Assembly (NCBI GenBank): GCA_964482235.1
Contig: CAYZWU010000003.1
Coordinates: forward strand, 143,070 to 207,069
Length of the DNA stretch: 64,000 nt
Source: CAYZWU01 sp964482235
GTDB lineage: Bacteria; Planctomycetota; B15-G4; CAYZWU01
Direction of reading: 5' to 3'
In this document: positions 15,677-23,954 of the stretch, in pieces
Numbering within the stretch: the first letter of the stretch is position 1
Layout of the letters: the number at the start of each line of letters is the position of its first letter
Made by a program: the position numbers and the translations under genes
Notes under the pieces: generated by a model
What the model was told of the DNA's origin: nothing
Seen by the model: the letters and a program-made list of their open reading frames with translations, nothing else
The model's database searches: none

Positions 15677-17611
15677 TTACTCTTCTTTCCTTTCCACGTG
15701 CTTCTTCGGGCCCAGCTCCCGCATCAGCTCAGGTTCCATCTCGTCGTGGCAGGCCTCGCACCGCGCCAGGGGCGGCTTGGCTCCCGCACCGTCGCCCTTC
15801 CCCTGCTCCTCGTGGCAGCGGATACAGAGACCGTGCATGGCGTCCATGTAGCCCGGCGCCCTGTCCAGGACGGGCGAGTCGACCGATCCGATGATGGAGC
15901 CATCCCTGGCCATCTGGTCGTGGCACTCCAGGCACGATACGGCCGTCAGGCGGCTCTTGACCTCGCCGGGATCGGTGTGGCACTGGATGCAGGCGTCGTT
16001 CCCGCCCATCTTCCGGACATGGAAGTTGTGCTCGAACGTGTCCACTGGGCTGAACATGTCGCTGTGGCAGATGTGGCAGGACGTCGCTCGATCGAGCGGT
16101 CTGTTCATGTGGTGGCAGAGCCGGCACGATTCCTCGCCGCCGTTCAGCTCCTTGTGCCGTTCATGACGAAAAAGGACCAGGCGCCCATCCCGGTCGGCGT
16201 CGAGCACGAGCACGTCGACGAGTTTGCCGTTGGGTGGAAGCGTCTCTCGCGCCTGGTCGAACAGGCTGATTCGCGCGTAGCCGTTCTTCGCGCCGGGCTG
16301 CTCGAGCGCATGGGTCAGCCTCGGCCCCTCCACGGGATTCGAGCTCGGCGTGGCTCCATTGATGATGTCGTCGGGCAGAAGGGCGAAAGCCGTCGCGGCG
16401 GCAACCACGAATGCCATGGAGTAATGCCTCCAGGCCGGAGACCACGGGGCGGCCAAACGCGTCTCGAAGGCGGGATCCGGTTCGGGCAGATAATCGTCAG
16501 GCCGGGGTTTGCGGATCTCCTCGCCGTAGACCTTGAAGTTCTCCACGAAGAAGAGGAAGGCGAGCGCTGCCGCGCTCACCACGCCGCCGCTGACGACGAG
16601 CTCCATCCAGGACGGGACATATCCGCTTCCCGTGGCCGTGATCGTGGCGATGCCGCCCACATCGAGGCGGTTCAGGATCATGCCGGCGACAACACAGACG
16701 GAACCGATCGCCACGCCCGGCAGGCTTGTCCGCGAACGGGGAATCGCGAAGAGCACGATGGGCACCACGGCGCAGATCGAAATCTCGAGAAAGAAGAGAG
16801 CGCTCTCCCACGTTCCTTCGAAGAGGTATCCGAGCTCGCCCCGCACGGCCAGATCGCCGATGCGCAGCACGAAGTAGAGCCCCAGCACCCAGGCAGCCGC
16901 CCTGGCCAGCTTGCTGAGAAGCGGCAGCTCGACCTCGCGGTCGTAGAGCCAGCTCGAGAGAAGCGACTCCAGGCAGACCATGGCCAGGCCCAGCCCCACG
17001 GCGGAGATGAAGAAGAGAACGGGCAGGATCGGGGAGTACCAGAGCGGATGAATCCGGAACGGCATGATCAGGAAGAGGGTTCCCAGGCTCGACTGATGCA
17101 GGGTGCTGAGCATGATCCCCACGATGACAAGGGGAAGGGTCAGCTTCTTGATCACCTTGTAGAGCTTGTTGAACGGCGACTTCTCCAGAACGACGGGGAA
17201 GAACTCGAGAGACAGAACGGTGAGATAGAGCATCACGCACCAGCCCACCTCGAAGAGAGCCGAGTGATGCTGCCAGTGAATCATCATGTGCCAGATGTTC
17301 CAGGGCAGGCCCAGGTCGAAGATCAGGCCTCCCACAACGGCCACGTATCCCAGAAAGGCCGTCAGCACCGCTGGCCGCACGATGGGATGATACTCGTCGC
17401 GGTGGAAGACGTAGACCGTCCCGGCGATCACGAACCCGCCGGCAGCCAGGGCCACGCCGCAGAGGACGTCGAAGCCGATCCAGAACCCCCACGGTGTGGT
17501 GTCCGTCATGGCCGTCGATGGGCCCAGGCCGCAGGCAAAACGGGCCACCGCCACGACGGCAGCGGCACCAACGATGAACCAGAGTATGCTCTTGACGATC
17601 CTGACTTTCAT
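15677..17611 (-). CDS. HybB/NrfD-type quinone-interacting membrane subunit fused to a hexaheme cytochrome c domain
   Basis: This is a 644-residue protein. Residues 1 to about 400 form a polytopic membrane domain of the HybB/NrfD family with roughly ten hydrophobic segments (GFWIGFDVLCGVALAAGG near residue 42). A linker follows, and residues 496-622 carry six CxxCH sites starting at C496, C512, C541, C560, C596 and C618. HybB/HmcC-type subunits exchange electrons with menaquinone; separate cytochromes normally carry the hemes, so the fusion is notable. The heme domain must be periplasmic for heme attachment. The start overlaps the ferredoxin gene stop (ATGA). It is part of an Hmc-like complex with the three upstream genes. 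Confidence 0.85.
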   Translation of the reverse strand: MKVRIVKSILWFIVGAAAVVAVARFACGLGPSTAMTDTTPWGFWIGFDVLCGVALAAGGFVIAGTVYVFHRDEYHPIVRPAVLTAFLGYVAVVGGLIFDLGLPWNIWHMMIHWQHHSALFEVGWCVMLYLTVLSLEFFPVVLEKSPFNKLYKVIKKLTLPLVIVGIMLSTLHQSSLGTLFLIMPFRIHPLWYSPILPVLFFISAVGLGLAMVCLESLLSSWLYDREVELPLLSKLARAAAWVLGLYFVLRIGDLAVRGELGYLFEGTWESALFFLEISICAVVPIVLFAIPRSRTSLPGVAIGSVCVVAGMILNRLDVGGIATITATGSGYVPSWMELVVSGGVVSAAALAFLFFVENFKVYGEEIRKPRPDDYLPEPDPAFETRLAAPWSPAWRHYSMAFVVAAATAFALLPDDIINGATPSSNPVEGPRLTHALEQPGAKNGYARISLFDQARETLPPNGKLVDVLVLDADRDGRLVLFRHERHKELNGGEESCRLCHHMNRPLDRATSCHICHSDMFSPVDTFEHNFHVRKMGGNDACIQCHTDPGEVKSRLTAVSCLECHDQMARDGSIIGSVDSPVLDRAPGYMDAMHGLCIRCHEEQGKGDGAGAKPPLARCEACHDEMEPELMRELGPKKHVERKEE

Positions 17612-18459
17612 TTCGCCTGCACCTCGTTATTGCTCTTTTCCTCGGGATTCTCTTCTTCCGTTGCGGAGGCTTCTTCCGTTGGGGCGCCCCCTGCTGCCCC
17701 GGCAGCGTCCGCTGCGACCTTCATTCTCCGGCCGATGAACCAGCACGCACTCGCCATGACGGCCCCCATGCCAAGGAAGACGCCGGGCACCGCCCTGAGA
17801 GCCGGCCAGGTCTTCGACGGCAGAGAATCGTTCCCGAGCTCGGGCTTCCAGCCGAGAAAGCTCAGGTCGATATCCGAGACGTAGAGGACATTGGTCCCCC
17901 CCACCTCGTGCTTGCCCCACACGCGGTCGATGTAGCGATCCGGATTGTTCCTGATCCGGCTGTGTGCTTCATCGAGGAGATCGTCGCGGGTGCCGTAGAT
18001 CGTGGCCTGCTCGGGGCATGCCGCCGTGCATGCAGGCTGCTCGAGCTCTCCGCTGCCGATCTTCTCGTGGCAGAGCACGCATTTGCGAACAAAGGGCACA
18101 GCCTCCAGCCAGGTGTACCTGGGAATGCCGTAGGGGCAGGACATCATGCAGTAGCGGCATCCCATGCAGAGATCGCCGTCGTAGACGACAGGGCCATCGG
18201 GCGTCTTGGAGAGCGCCCCGACGGGACAGACGGAAACGCAGGCCGGCTCGATGCAGTGGCGGCACTGCTTCCTCACGTGGCGGCCGCCCGGCTTGTTGAT
18301 GATCGTCGTCCACCGCGTGGCGGAAAGGTCGGTGATGTCGTTCTGCCACTTCCAGGGCTTGTCCTTGCCGAGATCGTAGGTCCTCTTGCAGGCCGCGACA
18401 CACTCCTCGCACCCTGTGCACCGGGTCACGTCGGTCAATATCGCCATCTTACCGCTCAT
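17608..18459 (-). CDS. 4Fe-4S ferredoxin-type electron-transfer subunit (HybA/HmcB-like) with C-terminal membrane anchor
   Basis: This 283-residue protein begins directly with CTGCEECVAACKR (C14, C17, C20, C24). Further Cys clusters (CRHCIEPACVSVCP, CMGCRYCMMSCPYG, CVLCHEKIGSGELEQPAC) would bind up to four 4Fe-4S clusters, as in HybA, DsrO and HmcB. A hydrophobic segment (VPGVFLGMGAVMASACWFIG) near residue 235 anchors it, followed by an acidic low-complexity tail. No twin-arginine signal is seen, unlike HybA, so the cluster domain may face the cytoplasm. It overlaps both neighbouring genes by four bases. Confidence 0.86.
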   Translation of the reverse strand: MSGKMAILTDVTRCTGCEECVAACKRTYDLGKDKPWKWQNDITDLSATRWTTIINKPGGRHVRKQCRHCIEPACVSVCPVGALSKTPDGPVVYDGDLCMGCRYCMMSCPYGIPRYTWLEAVPFVRKCVLCHEKIGSGELEQPACTAACPEQATIYGTRDDLLDEAHSRIRNNPDRYIDRVWGKHEVGGTNVLYVSDIDLSFLGWKPELGNDSLPSKTWPALRAVPGVFLGMGAVMASACWFIGRRMKVAADAAGAAGGAPTEEASATEEENPEEKSNNEVQAK

Positions 18460-19169
18460 ATCGGCTCCTCTTCCTTGTGCAGGGCCACGGCGACCTTGCG
18501 CCCGCTGTCAGCCGGAAAGTGCCACGCCACCTCGGATGCAAGCTGCGAGCACGGCATGAGCACGGCATGGGAAAGCTTGGTCAAAGGCATCAGGATGAAC
18601 AGAAGGTCCGCCGAAAGGACATGGACCAGCATGGTTCCCGTGTAGTCGAAAGGATTCAGCGATGGATGCAGGGCGAGATAACCGCTCACGAAGGGAACGG
18701 CGAGCAGTACGAGCAGGCCGTAGTCCTCGAACTCGCTGAGCCCCCTTGCGTCGCGGCTCACGATCCTCATGGCGAGCAAGGCGAAGATCGCTGCAATGGT
18801 GAGCAGCGTCAGGACGTCGGACGGTCCCAGCGGAAGGGCCGGCCAGCTCAGGCCCGTGCTGCCTTTCCAGAGAGCCACGTGGGAGAAAAGAAAAACGGGT
18901 ACGAGGATCAGCCCCGCGTGCATCACGATCGACGTCACGCTGAACCAGATGTTCTCCCGCACCTTGTTCACAGGGAAGAGCCATCCCGCTGTCGCCTTCA
19001 GCACGGTCTTGTAGGGGATCCGCTTGTCATTGGCTCTCCTGACCGACTGGAAGATCCCGATCATCGCCAGGACCACATGCCTGAGCAGTCCCAGCACCAT
19101 GAACAGGAAGGCGAACTGGAATAAAGGCCCTCGTGCCAGCTCCAACCACTTCTCCATTGCTTGCTGCAT
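18456..19169 (-). CDS. NarI-like membrane cytochrome b subunit (HmcE/TmcC-like)
   Basis: This 237-residue protein has five to six predicted membrane helices, with histidines in helices (HAGLILVPVFLFSHVALW; MLVHVLSADLLFILMPLTKLSHA) suited to bind heme b, as in respiratory nitrate reductase gamma subunits and the HmcE and TmcC proteins. It would pass electrons between menaquinol and the HdrD-like subunit. ATG at 19169 is preceded by AGGAAAGG, immediately downstream of the hairpin-repeat array. No nitrate reductase catalytic subunit is nearby, so the role is in the Hmc-like complex. Confidence 0.83.
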   Translation of the reverse strand: MQQAMEKWLELARGPLFQFAFLFMVLGLLRHVVLAMIGIFQSVRRANDKRIPYKTVLKATAGWLFPVNKVRENIWFSVTSIVMHAGLILVPVFLFSHVALWKGSTGLSWPALPLGPSDVLTLLTIAAIFALLAMRIVSRDARGLSEFEDYGLLVLLAVPFVSGYLALHPSLNPFDYTGTMLVHVLSADLLFILMPLTKLSHAVLMPCSQLASEVAWHFPADSGRKVAVALHKEEEPI

Positions 19170-19183
19170 CCTTTCCTTTTGAG

Positions 19184-19393
19184 CAATCTGCCGCTTCCCA
19201 GCGGCTCTTCAATCTGCCGCTTCCCAGCGGCTCTTCAANNNNNNNNNNNNNNNNNNNNNNNNNNNNNNNNNNNNNNNNNNNNNNNNNNNNNNNNNNNNNN
19301 NNNNNNNNNNNNNNNNNNNNNNNNNNNNNNNNNNNNNNCAATCTGCCGCTTCCCAGCGGCTCTTCAATCTGCCGCTTCCCAGCGGCTCTTCAA
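19184..19393. repeat. tandem 26-base hairpin repeat between two respiratory genes
   Basis: Four complete 26-base units are visible (19184-19209, 19210-19235, 19339-19364, 19365-19390), two on each side of an N gap. Each contains the perfect hairpin GCCGCT-TCCC-AGCGGC. The array begins at the stop codon of the HdrD-like gene and ends just before the ribosome site of the NarI-like gene. The copy number is unknown because the assembly broke here; the 55 bases on the two sides of the gap are identical. A stem-loop ladder in an operon spacer could stabilise mRNA or set the expression ratio of the two genes. Confidence 0.85.
19239..19338. other. assembly gap (100 N)
   Basis: One hundred N lie inside the hairpin repeat array. 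The 55 bases to the left and right are identical, as expected when contigs ended at a k-mer-length overlap in a tandem repeat. The true length is unknown. Confidence 0.97.
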
Positions 19394-20781
19394 CCGGCCG
19401 CTTGTCCTGCTGCCTGAACGTCATCCTTGTCCGACGCTGCCTGTTCCGGGAAATCGATCGCTTTCAGGAGGAGGTCGTGAAGCCCCACGACCTCGACGTC
19501 GTCGAGGCCATGATCCTGGCAGACCTCGGCGAGCTGCTTCTTGCAGTTGGCGCAGGGAGCCACGAGATACTTGGCTCCCGTTTCCCGGATCTGCCGCGCC
19601 TTGGTCTCTCCTGTCGTCTTGGTCCGGTACGTCCTGACCTCGTCGATGGAGACCGTGCCCCCTCCTCCGCCGCAGCAGTAGTTCTTGTCGCCGCCGGGCT
19701 TCATCTCCACGAAGTCCTTGCAGATGGCCCGCAGCATCTCGCGGGGCTGGTCGACGATCCAGCCCGACCGGGCGATGTTGCACGGATCGTGGTAGGTGAC
19801 GCGCTCATCGATCACCTTGCCCTTGATCGGGATCCTCCCCGCCTCGAGCATGCGGTGGGTGTATTCGAGGATGTTGATCACCGGGGGACCGTCGGGACCG
19901 AAAAAGTTCGGAACACCCACCTTGGCGGAGCGCGACGCATGGCCGCACTCGCCGATGAGGATGTTCTTGCCCTTGAGCCTCTTCACCTCGGCGACCTCCA
20001 TGTTGACGATGCGGTCCCACATCCGGTCGCTGTAGAAGAGGCCGTAGTTGATGCCGTCGTAATACTTGCTGCCGATCGTCCAGGAGTCGCCGGTCATGTG
20101 AAAGACGGCCGCATTCCCCATCAGGGTGTCGGGCTCGAGGAGATAGTCGCTCACGGCGGGGAAGAAGACGTACTCCGCTCCCTCCACATCGAAGGGGAAC
20201 TTGACCGGGGTCTGGTAGAGCTCCATCAGCTCCTCTTCCAGGAACTCGCAGGTGTCGCGAAGCGCGGCTTCCGGGATGGCGCTCGTGTTGTGCGTGTCTC
20301 CATCGATCTGCTCCCTCGTGGCCACCACGAGCGCCTTGGGGATGATGTCGATCTCCGCAAGGATCCAGCGCGACAGGTGGGTGAGCAGGCCGTGGTCCAC
20401 TCCCATGGGACAGCTGATCCTGCAACGGCGGCATCCCGTGCAGTTGTAGAGCCTCTCGGCCATGTCATCGATTAGGGTATCGGTGAGCTGGAAGCCGCCG
20501 AACATCCGGGCGCTCCACTTGCCGGCTGCCGTGAAATACCTGCGATAGATCTTGAGGATCAGATCGCTGCGCGCGCAGGGGATGTCGCGCGGATCTCCCG
20601 TTGCCTGGTGAATCTGACAATCCACCCGGCAACGCGTGCATCGGACACGGCACTTCGAGTAGAGATCGAGGAGCGGCCCGTAGTTCGAGTGCATGAGGAT
20701 TGCCGTCATCGCATCGAGGAACCGGCGCGGACGCCCGGTCTCCTCGAAAGGCTCGGTGTAAAAGGTGTACTTCACTGCCAT
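19390..20781 (-). CDS. HdrD/HmcF/DsrK-like Fe-S oxidoreductase (CCG domain)
   Basis: This 463-residue iron-sulfur protein has a first Cys group at C44, C48, C51, C55 and C69, a 4Fe-4S motif C114-x2-C-x2-C-x3-CP, and a CCG domain with ECGHAS upstream, CCG at 369-371 and CANC at 410-413. The CCG domain of HdrD binds a special 4Fe-4S cluster for thiol/disulfide chemistry; HmcF, TmcB and DsrK are relatives. It is the first gene of the respiratory operon, with ATG after GAGGA. It probably forms the cytoplasmic arm that exchanges electrons with a soluble carrier or disulfide. Confidence 0.86.
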   Translation of the reverse strand: MAVKYTFYTEPFEETGRPRRFLDAMTAILMHSNYGPLLDLYSKCRVRCTRCRVDCQIHQATGDPRDIPCARSDLILKIYRRYFTAAGKWSARMFGGFQLTDTLIDDMAERLYNCTGCRRCRISCPMGVDHGLLTHLSRWILAEIDIIPKALVVATREQIDGDTHNTSAIPEAALRDTCEFLEEELMELYQTPVKFPFDVEGAEYVFFPAVSDYLLEPDTLMGNAAVFHMTGDSWTIGSKYYDGINYGLFYSDRMWDRIVNMEVAEVKRLKGKNILIGECGHASRSAKVGVPNFFGPDGPPVINILEYTHRMLEAGRIPIKGKVIDERVTYHDPCNIARSGWIVDQPREMLRAICKDFVEMKPGGDKNYCCGGGGGTVSIDEVRTYRTKTTGETKARQIRETGAKYLVAPCANCKKQLAEVCQDHGLDDVEVVGLHDLLLKAIDFPEQAASDKDDVQAAGQAAG

Positions 20782-20889
20782 GGATCGATCCTCGTGTCAT
20801 GGTTCCCGGCTCTGGACTTCAATTTCGTGTCAGTCCGATTTCCGCTCCGACTGTACCACTGTCACAAACACATTTCCGACAACACCAAG

Positions 20890-20904
20890 GCAAAGAGCGA
20901 GCCA
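20890..20904 (-). promoter_or_regulatory. sigma-54 promoter of the respiratory-complex operon
   Basis: The minus strand reads TGGCTCGCTCTTTGC, matching TGGCACG-N4-TTGC with one change and with correct GG/GC spacing. Transcription would start near 20878, leaving a leader of about 97 bases before the HdrD-like gene. A sigma-54 activator gene lies divergently just upstream. Confidence 0.78.
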
Positions 20905-21137
20905 TAGATGGAGCTCCCTTTCCCTACCGGGGTGATAAACTTTCCTCATTAATCCTTAAATCACTATTAGCAATAGAATAAAGACATTATCCGAATTATG
21001 TTTTTCTGTTATTAGCGATCTTGATTTGATATGAATCCTTTTTAGATCAAAAATATCATTGTCACATATCGGAGATGTGTCACAATGACAATGTCACGAT
21101 AATGAGACAGCTATCCCTTGATCGAGCATCGAAAAAC
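20905..21137. promoter_or_regulatory. AT-rich intergenic region with TGTCA palindromes (activator site)
   Basis: TGTCACAATGACAATGTCAC at 21078-21097 contains two overlapping palindromes (TGTCA-N3-TGACA and TGACA-N-TGTCA). Another TGTCAC begins at 21060, and a further TGTCACA lies downstream near 20860. They sit about 170-190 bases upstream of the -24/-12 promoter, the usual place for NtrC-type activator sites. The surrounding 150 bases are very A+T-rich. Binding by the adjacent regulator is inferred. Confidence 0.55.
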
Positions 21138-22484
21138 ATGAGCAGCGACAGATTGAAAAAGAGAATCGACTCCCGTTTCTTCCCTGTCATCTTCGATGCC
21201 ATCTCGCACGGCATCTTCACGATCGACTCGGAGGGATTGATCACAGGTTTCAACCGCAAGGCCGAGCAGCTGACCGGCTACAGGAGCGATGATGTGATCG
21301 GCGAGCCGTGCTGCGACATCTTCCGCGCCGACATCTGCCAGACCGACTGCACGCTCAAGCACAGCATCAAGACCGGTCAGGCCGTCGAGGATCGCGAGGT
21401 GACGATCCTCACCAAGGCCGGACGCCAGGTGCCCATCGCCATCAGCACGGCGGCTCTGGTCGGTCCGGACGGGACCGTCCTGGGAGGCGTGGAGATGTTT
21501 CGAGATCTCAGCACCGTCACCGAGCTCCGCAAGCGCCTCTTCGACAGCTACGTTCTCGAGGACATCGTTTCCAAGAGCCAGGTGATGCAGAATATCTTCG
21601 ACATGCTTCCGCTCGTGGCCAACAGCCGGAGCAACGTGCTGATCGAAGGCGAAAGTGGAACGGGCAAGGAGCTGGTGGCTCGTGCGATCCACAACCTGGG
21701 GCCGCGGAGAAAGAAACCCTTCGTGGCCGTCAACTGCGGCGCCCTGCCGGAAGCCCTTCTGGAGAGCGAGCTCTTCGGTTACAGAAAAGGCGCTTTCACC
21801 GATGCGCGCAGCGACAAGCCGGGACGGTTCGCCCGCGCCGAGGGCGGCTCGATGATGCTCGACGAGATCGGGGACATGAACCAGGGCACCCAGGTCAAGC
21901 TCCTTCGGGTCCTGCAGGAAAAGGAATACGAGCCTCTCGGCGCCACCACCTCGATCAAGTCGGACGTGCGCATCATCGCGGCAACAAACACCGACCTCGC
22001 CCTGGAGGTTCAGAGAAAGAAGTTCAGGCAGGATCTCTTCTTCCGCCTCAACGTGGTCCGGCTCACCATCCCCCCCCTCAGGGAGCGGCGCGAAGACATC
22101 CCCCTCCTGATCCAGCACTTCATCGATCGATTCAATGCCCTCCAGGGCCGTCGCATCCTGCGCTGCTCGGAAAGGGTGATGAGCGCCCTGATGGCCCATT
22201 CGTACCCCGGCAACGTGAGGGAGCTGGAGAACGCCATCGAGCACGCCTTCGTGGTCTGTGCCGGCGACACCATCCAGGCGGAAGACCTCCCCCCCCATCT
22301 GGCGGAAGCCTCGCTGGCCAGGGATCTGGACGTGGCGCCCCGCACCATGCTCCAGAACGCCGAGGCCGACGCGATCCGAGAGGCGCTTGAGAAGAACAAC
22401 GGCAACCGCACGCACACGGCCCGCGAGCTCGGGATTTCCCGCAACACCCTCTGGCGCAAGATGAAGCGCTATGCCATCGAGTAA
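21138..22484 (+). CDS. sigma-54-dependent transcriptional activator with cysteine-rich PAS domain
   Basis: This is a 448-residue NtrC-family activator without a receiver domain. A PAS domain (residues about 15-130) has C58, C59, C67 and C71 in GEPCCDIFRADICQTDC. The AAA+ domain has Walker A GESGTGKE at 171-178, the sigma-54 contact loop GAFTDA and the ARERRED-type arginine region. A Fis-type helix-turn-helix lies at the C-terminus (RTHTARELGISRNTLWRKMK). The start is chosen at 21138 because earlier ATGs (21075, 21102) overlap the putative activator site; none has a strong ribosome site. It probably activates the divergent respiratory operon. Confidence 0.88.
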   Translation: MSSDRLKKRIDSRFFPVIFDAISHGIFTIDSEGLITGFNRKAEQLTGYRSDDVIGEPCCDIFRADICQTDCTLKHSIKTGQAVEDREVTILTKAGRQVPIAISTAALVGPDGTVLGGVEMFRDLSTVTELRKRLFDSYVLEDIVSKSQVMQNIFDMLPLVANSRSNVLIEGESGTGKELVARAIHNLGPRRKKPFVAVNCGALPEALLESELFGYRKGAFTDARSDKPGRFARAEGGSMMLDEIGDMNQGTQVKLLRVLQEKEYEPLGATTSIKSDVRIIAATNTDLALEVQRKKFRQDLFFRLNVVRLTIPPLRERREDIPLLIQHFIDRFNALQGRRILRCSERVMSALMAHSYPGNVRELENAIEHAFVVCAGDTIQAEDLPPHLAEASLARDLDVAPRTMLQNAEADAIREALEKNNGNRTHTARELGISRNTLWRKMKRYAIE

Positions 22485-22488
22485 TAAG

Positions 22489-22575
22489 GAACCCGGGCCT
22501 TTGGCAGGCCGTTGAAAGATTCATTCGCGCCGAAGCACTTCTTCAACGGCCTGCTAGCTGCCAAGGCCCGGGTTC
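22489..22575. repeat. long imperfect inverted repeat between convergent genes (TTCAACGG family)
   Basis: The arms GAACCCGGGCCTTTGGCA... and ...TGCCAAGGCCCGGGTTC pair, and the inner GGCCGTTGAA (22507-22516) pairs with TTCAACGGCC (22542-22551). The 25-base loop is nearly the same as the loop of a second copy at 63894-63933. It sits just after the activator stop codon and can act as a bidirectional terminator for the activator and the convergent mrp-type gene. The rest of the gap up to 22672 shows nothing recognisable. Confidence 0.75.
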
Positions 22576-22672
22576 ACGGAAACACTCATCGACTCGGCCG
22601 CCTGTCAGGGAGGGGCGGTCAGACCTTCCCGGAAAACCGCCCGGCATCTCCCCGGCATCGGGGCAAACCGCG

Positions 22673-23950
22673 TCAATGATCACAGACATTCCTGCCGCGG
22701 ACGAGATCCCCGCGGAGCCAGTCATTCACCAGAGATTCCGGGGCGCCCGACGGGATGCCTGTCTCGACTTCTATTCCCATATCGCTGAAAAGGCCGAGGG
22801 CGCGGGTTCCCATCCCGCCGGCCAGGATCCGGGTCGCGCCCTTTTCCCGAAGCCAACCGGGAAGCAGGCCGGGTTCGTGGGGCGGAGCCTCCACCTCGAT
22901 CGTGCCGACGATCTCGTTCTTCTCTCTGTCCACGGTGAAAAGGCGGAAATTCTCGCAGTGCCCGAAGTGCATGGCCACCTTGCCGTCGACCACGGGGACA
23001 GCCACCACCTCCGAGGCTGCCCCTCCCTCCGTCGAGGCCTCCGTCCCGCTGCCCCTGTCAAGGGCAAGCAGGGGAGAGATCACCTTCTCGAACGCCTCGG
23101 CCGCGGGCGTGCCGGCCTTGTCCAGGATGAAAGGCACCCCGTTGTCACAGGCCAGAACGATCGCGGGATCGATGGGAATGGCACCGAGATAGGGGACCTT
23201 CATCTCCCTCGCCAGCAGGGCGCCGCCGCCGCGCTTGAAGATATCCACTTCCTGGCTGCAGTGGGGACAGACGAAACCGCACATGTTCTCGACAACACCG
23301 ATCACCGGAACGCTCAGCGAGCCGCAGAAGCTGACCGATCGCTTCACGTCGTCCACGGCAATGTCCTGCGGCGTGGTCACGATGACGGCGCCATCGACGT
23401 CCCGGATCATCTGGGCCACGGAGAGCGGCTCGTCGCCGGTCCCGGGAGGCGAATCGACGATCAGGAAATCGAGATCGCCCCACTCCACGTCGGAAAGGAA
23501 CTGCCTGATCACGCCGTACTTCATCGGCCCGCGCCAGATCACCGCGTCATCGCCGTTCTTGAGGAAGAAGCCGATCGACATGACCTTCAGTCCGCCGGGG
23601 CCGTCGGCAGGCCGGATTCCGCCTCGTGGATTGCTCGTTGGCAGGTGGTGCATGCCAAGGAGCTTCGGAACGCTGGGCCCGTGGATATCGATGTCCATCA
23701 ACCCCACCTTCTTTCCTGCCCGGGAGAGGGCAGCGGCGATATTCACCGCCACGGTGCTCTTTCCCACGCCTCCCTTCCCCGACAGGACAAGGATCTTTTT
23801 CTTGATGCGGCTCATGCGGCGCGCCACGGCCTTCTCCTCGTCGTCCGGCTCGCTAAGCGGCGCATGCTCCGCAGCACCCTGGGAGCATTCGCCATGCCCG
23901 CAGGTGGAACAGGTCTCGTCGTTCCCATGGTGGTCTTTCATCCCGGTCAT
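22673..23950 (-). CDS. Mrp/NBP35-type ATPase fused to NifX/ORP-like domain (MrpORP)
   Basis: This 425-residue protein has an N-terminal Cys segment CSTCGHGECS. An Mrp P-loop ATPase follows with SGKGGVGKST at about residue 57, DIDIHGPSVPKLLG, DSPPGTGDEPLS and the CPHC pair. From about residue 310 there is a dinitrogenase-iron-molybdenum-cofactor-type (NifX) domain with AMHFGHCENFRLF and GGMGTRALGLF. The same fusion is known as MrpORP in the Desulfovibrio orange-protein system. Mrp proteins bind and transfer Fe-S clusters; the NifX-like domain may handle a metal cluster. It is the last gene of the ORP-type operon. Confidence 0.86.
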   Translation of the reverse strand: MTGMKDHHGNDETCSTCGHGECSQGAAEHAPLSEPDDEEKAVARRMSRIKKKILVLSGKGGVGKSTVAVNIAAALSRAGKKVGLMDIDIHGPSVPKLLGMHHLPTSNPRGGIRPADGPGGLKVMSIGFFLKNGDDAVIWRGPMKYGVIRQFLSDVEWGDLDFLIVDSPPGTGDEPLSVAQMIRDVDGAVIVTTPQDIAVDDVKRSVSFCGSLSVPVIGVVENMCGFVCPHCSQEVDIFKRGGGALLAREMKVPYLGAIPIDPAIVLACDNGVPFILDKAGTPAAEAFEKVISPLLALDRGSGTEASTEGGAASEVVAVPVVDGKVAMHFGHCENFRLFTVDREKNEIVGTIEVEAPPHEPGLLPGWLREKGATRILAGGMGTRALGLFSDMGIEVETGIPSGAPESLVNDWLRGDLVRGRNVCDH

Positions 23951-23954
23951 TACC

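Noticed and set aside
19184..19390. Hairpin array as a CRISPR or as a tRNA-derived repeat
   Set aside because: Units are directly adjacent with no spacers. The 12-base match of GCAATCTGCCGC to tRNA-Ser at 63.7 kb is too short to mean descent.
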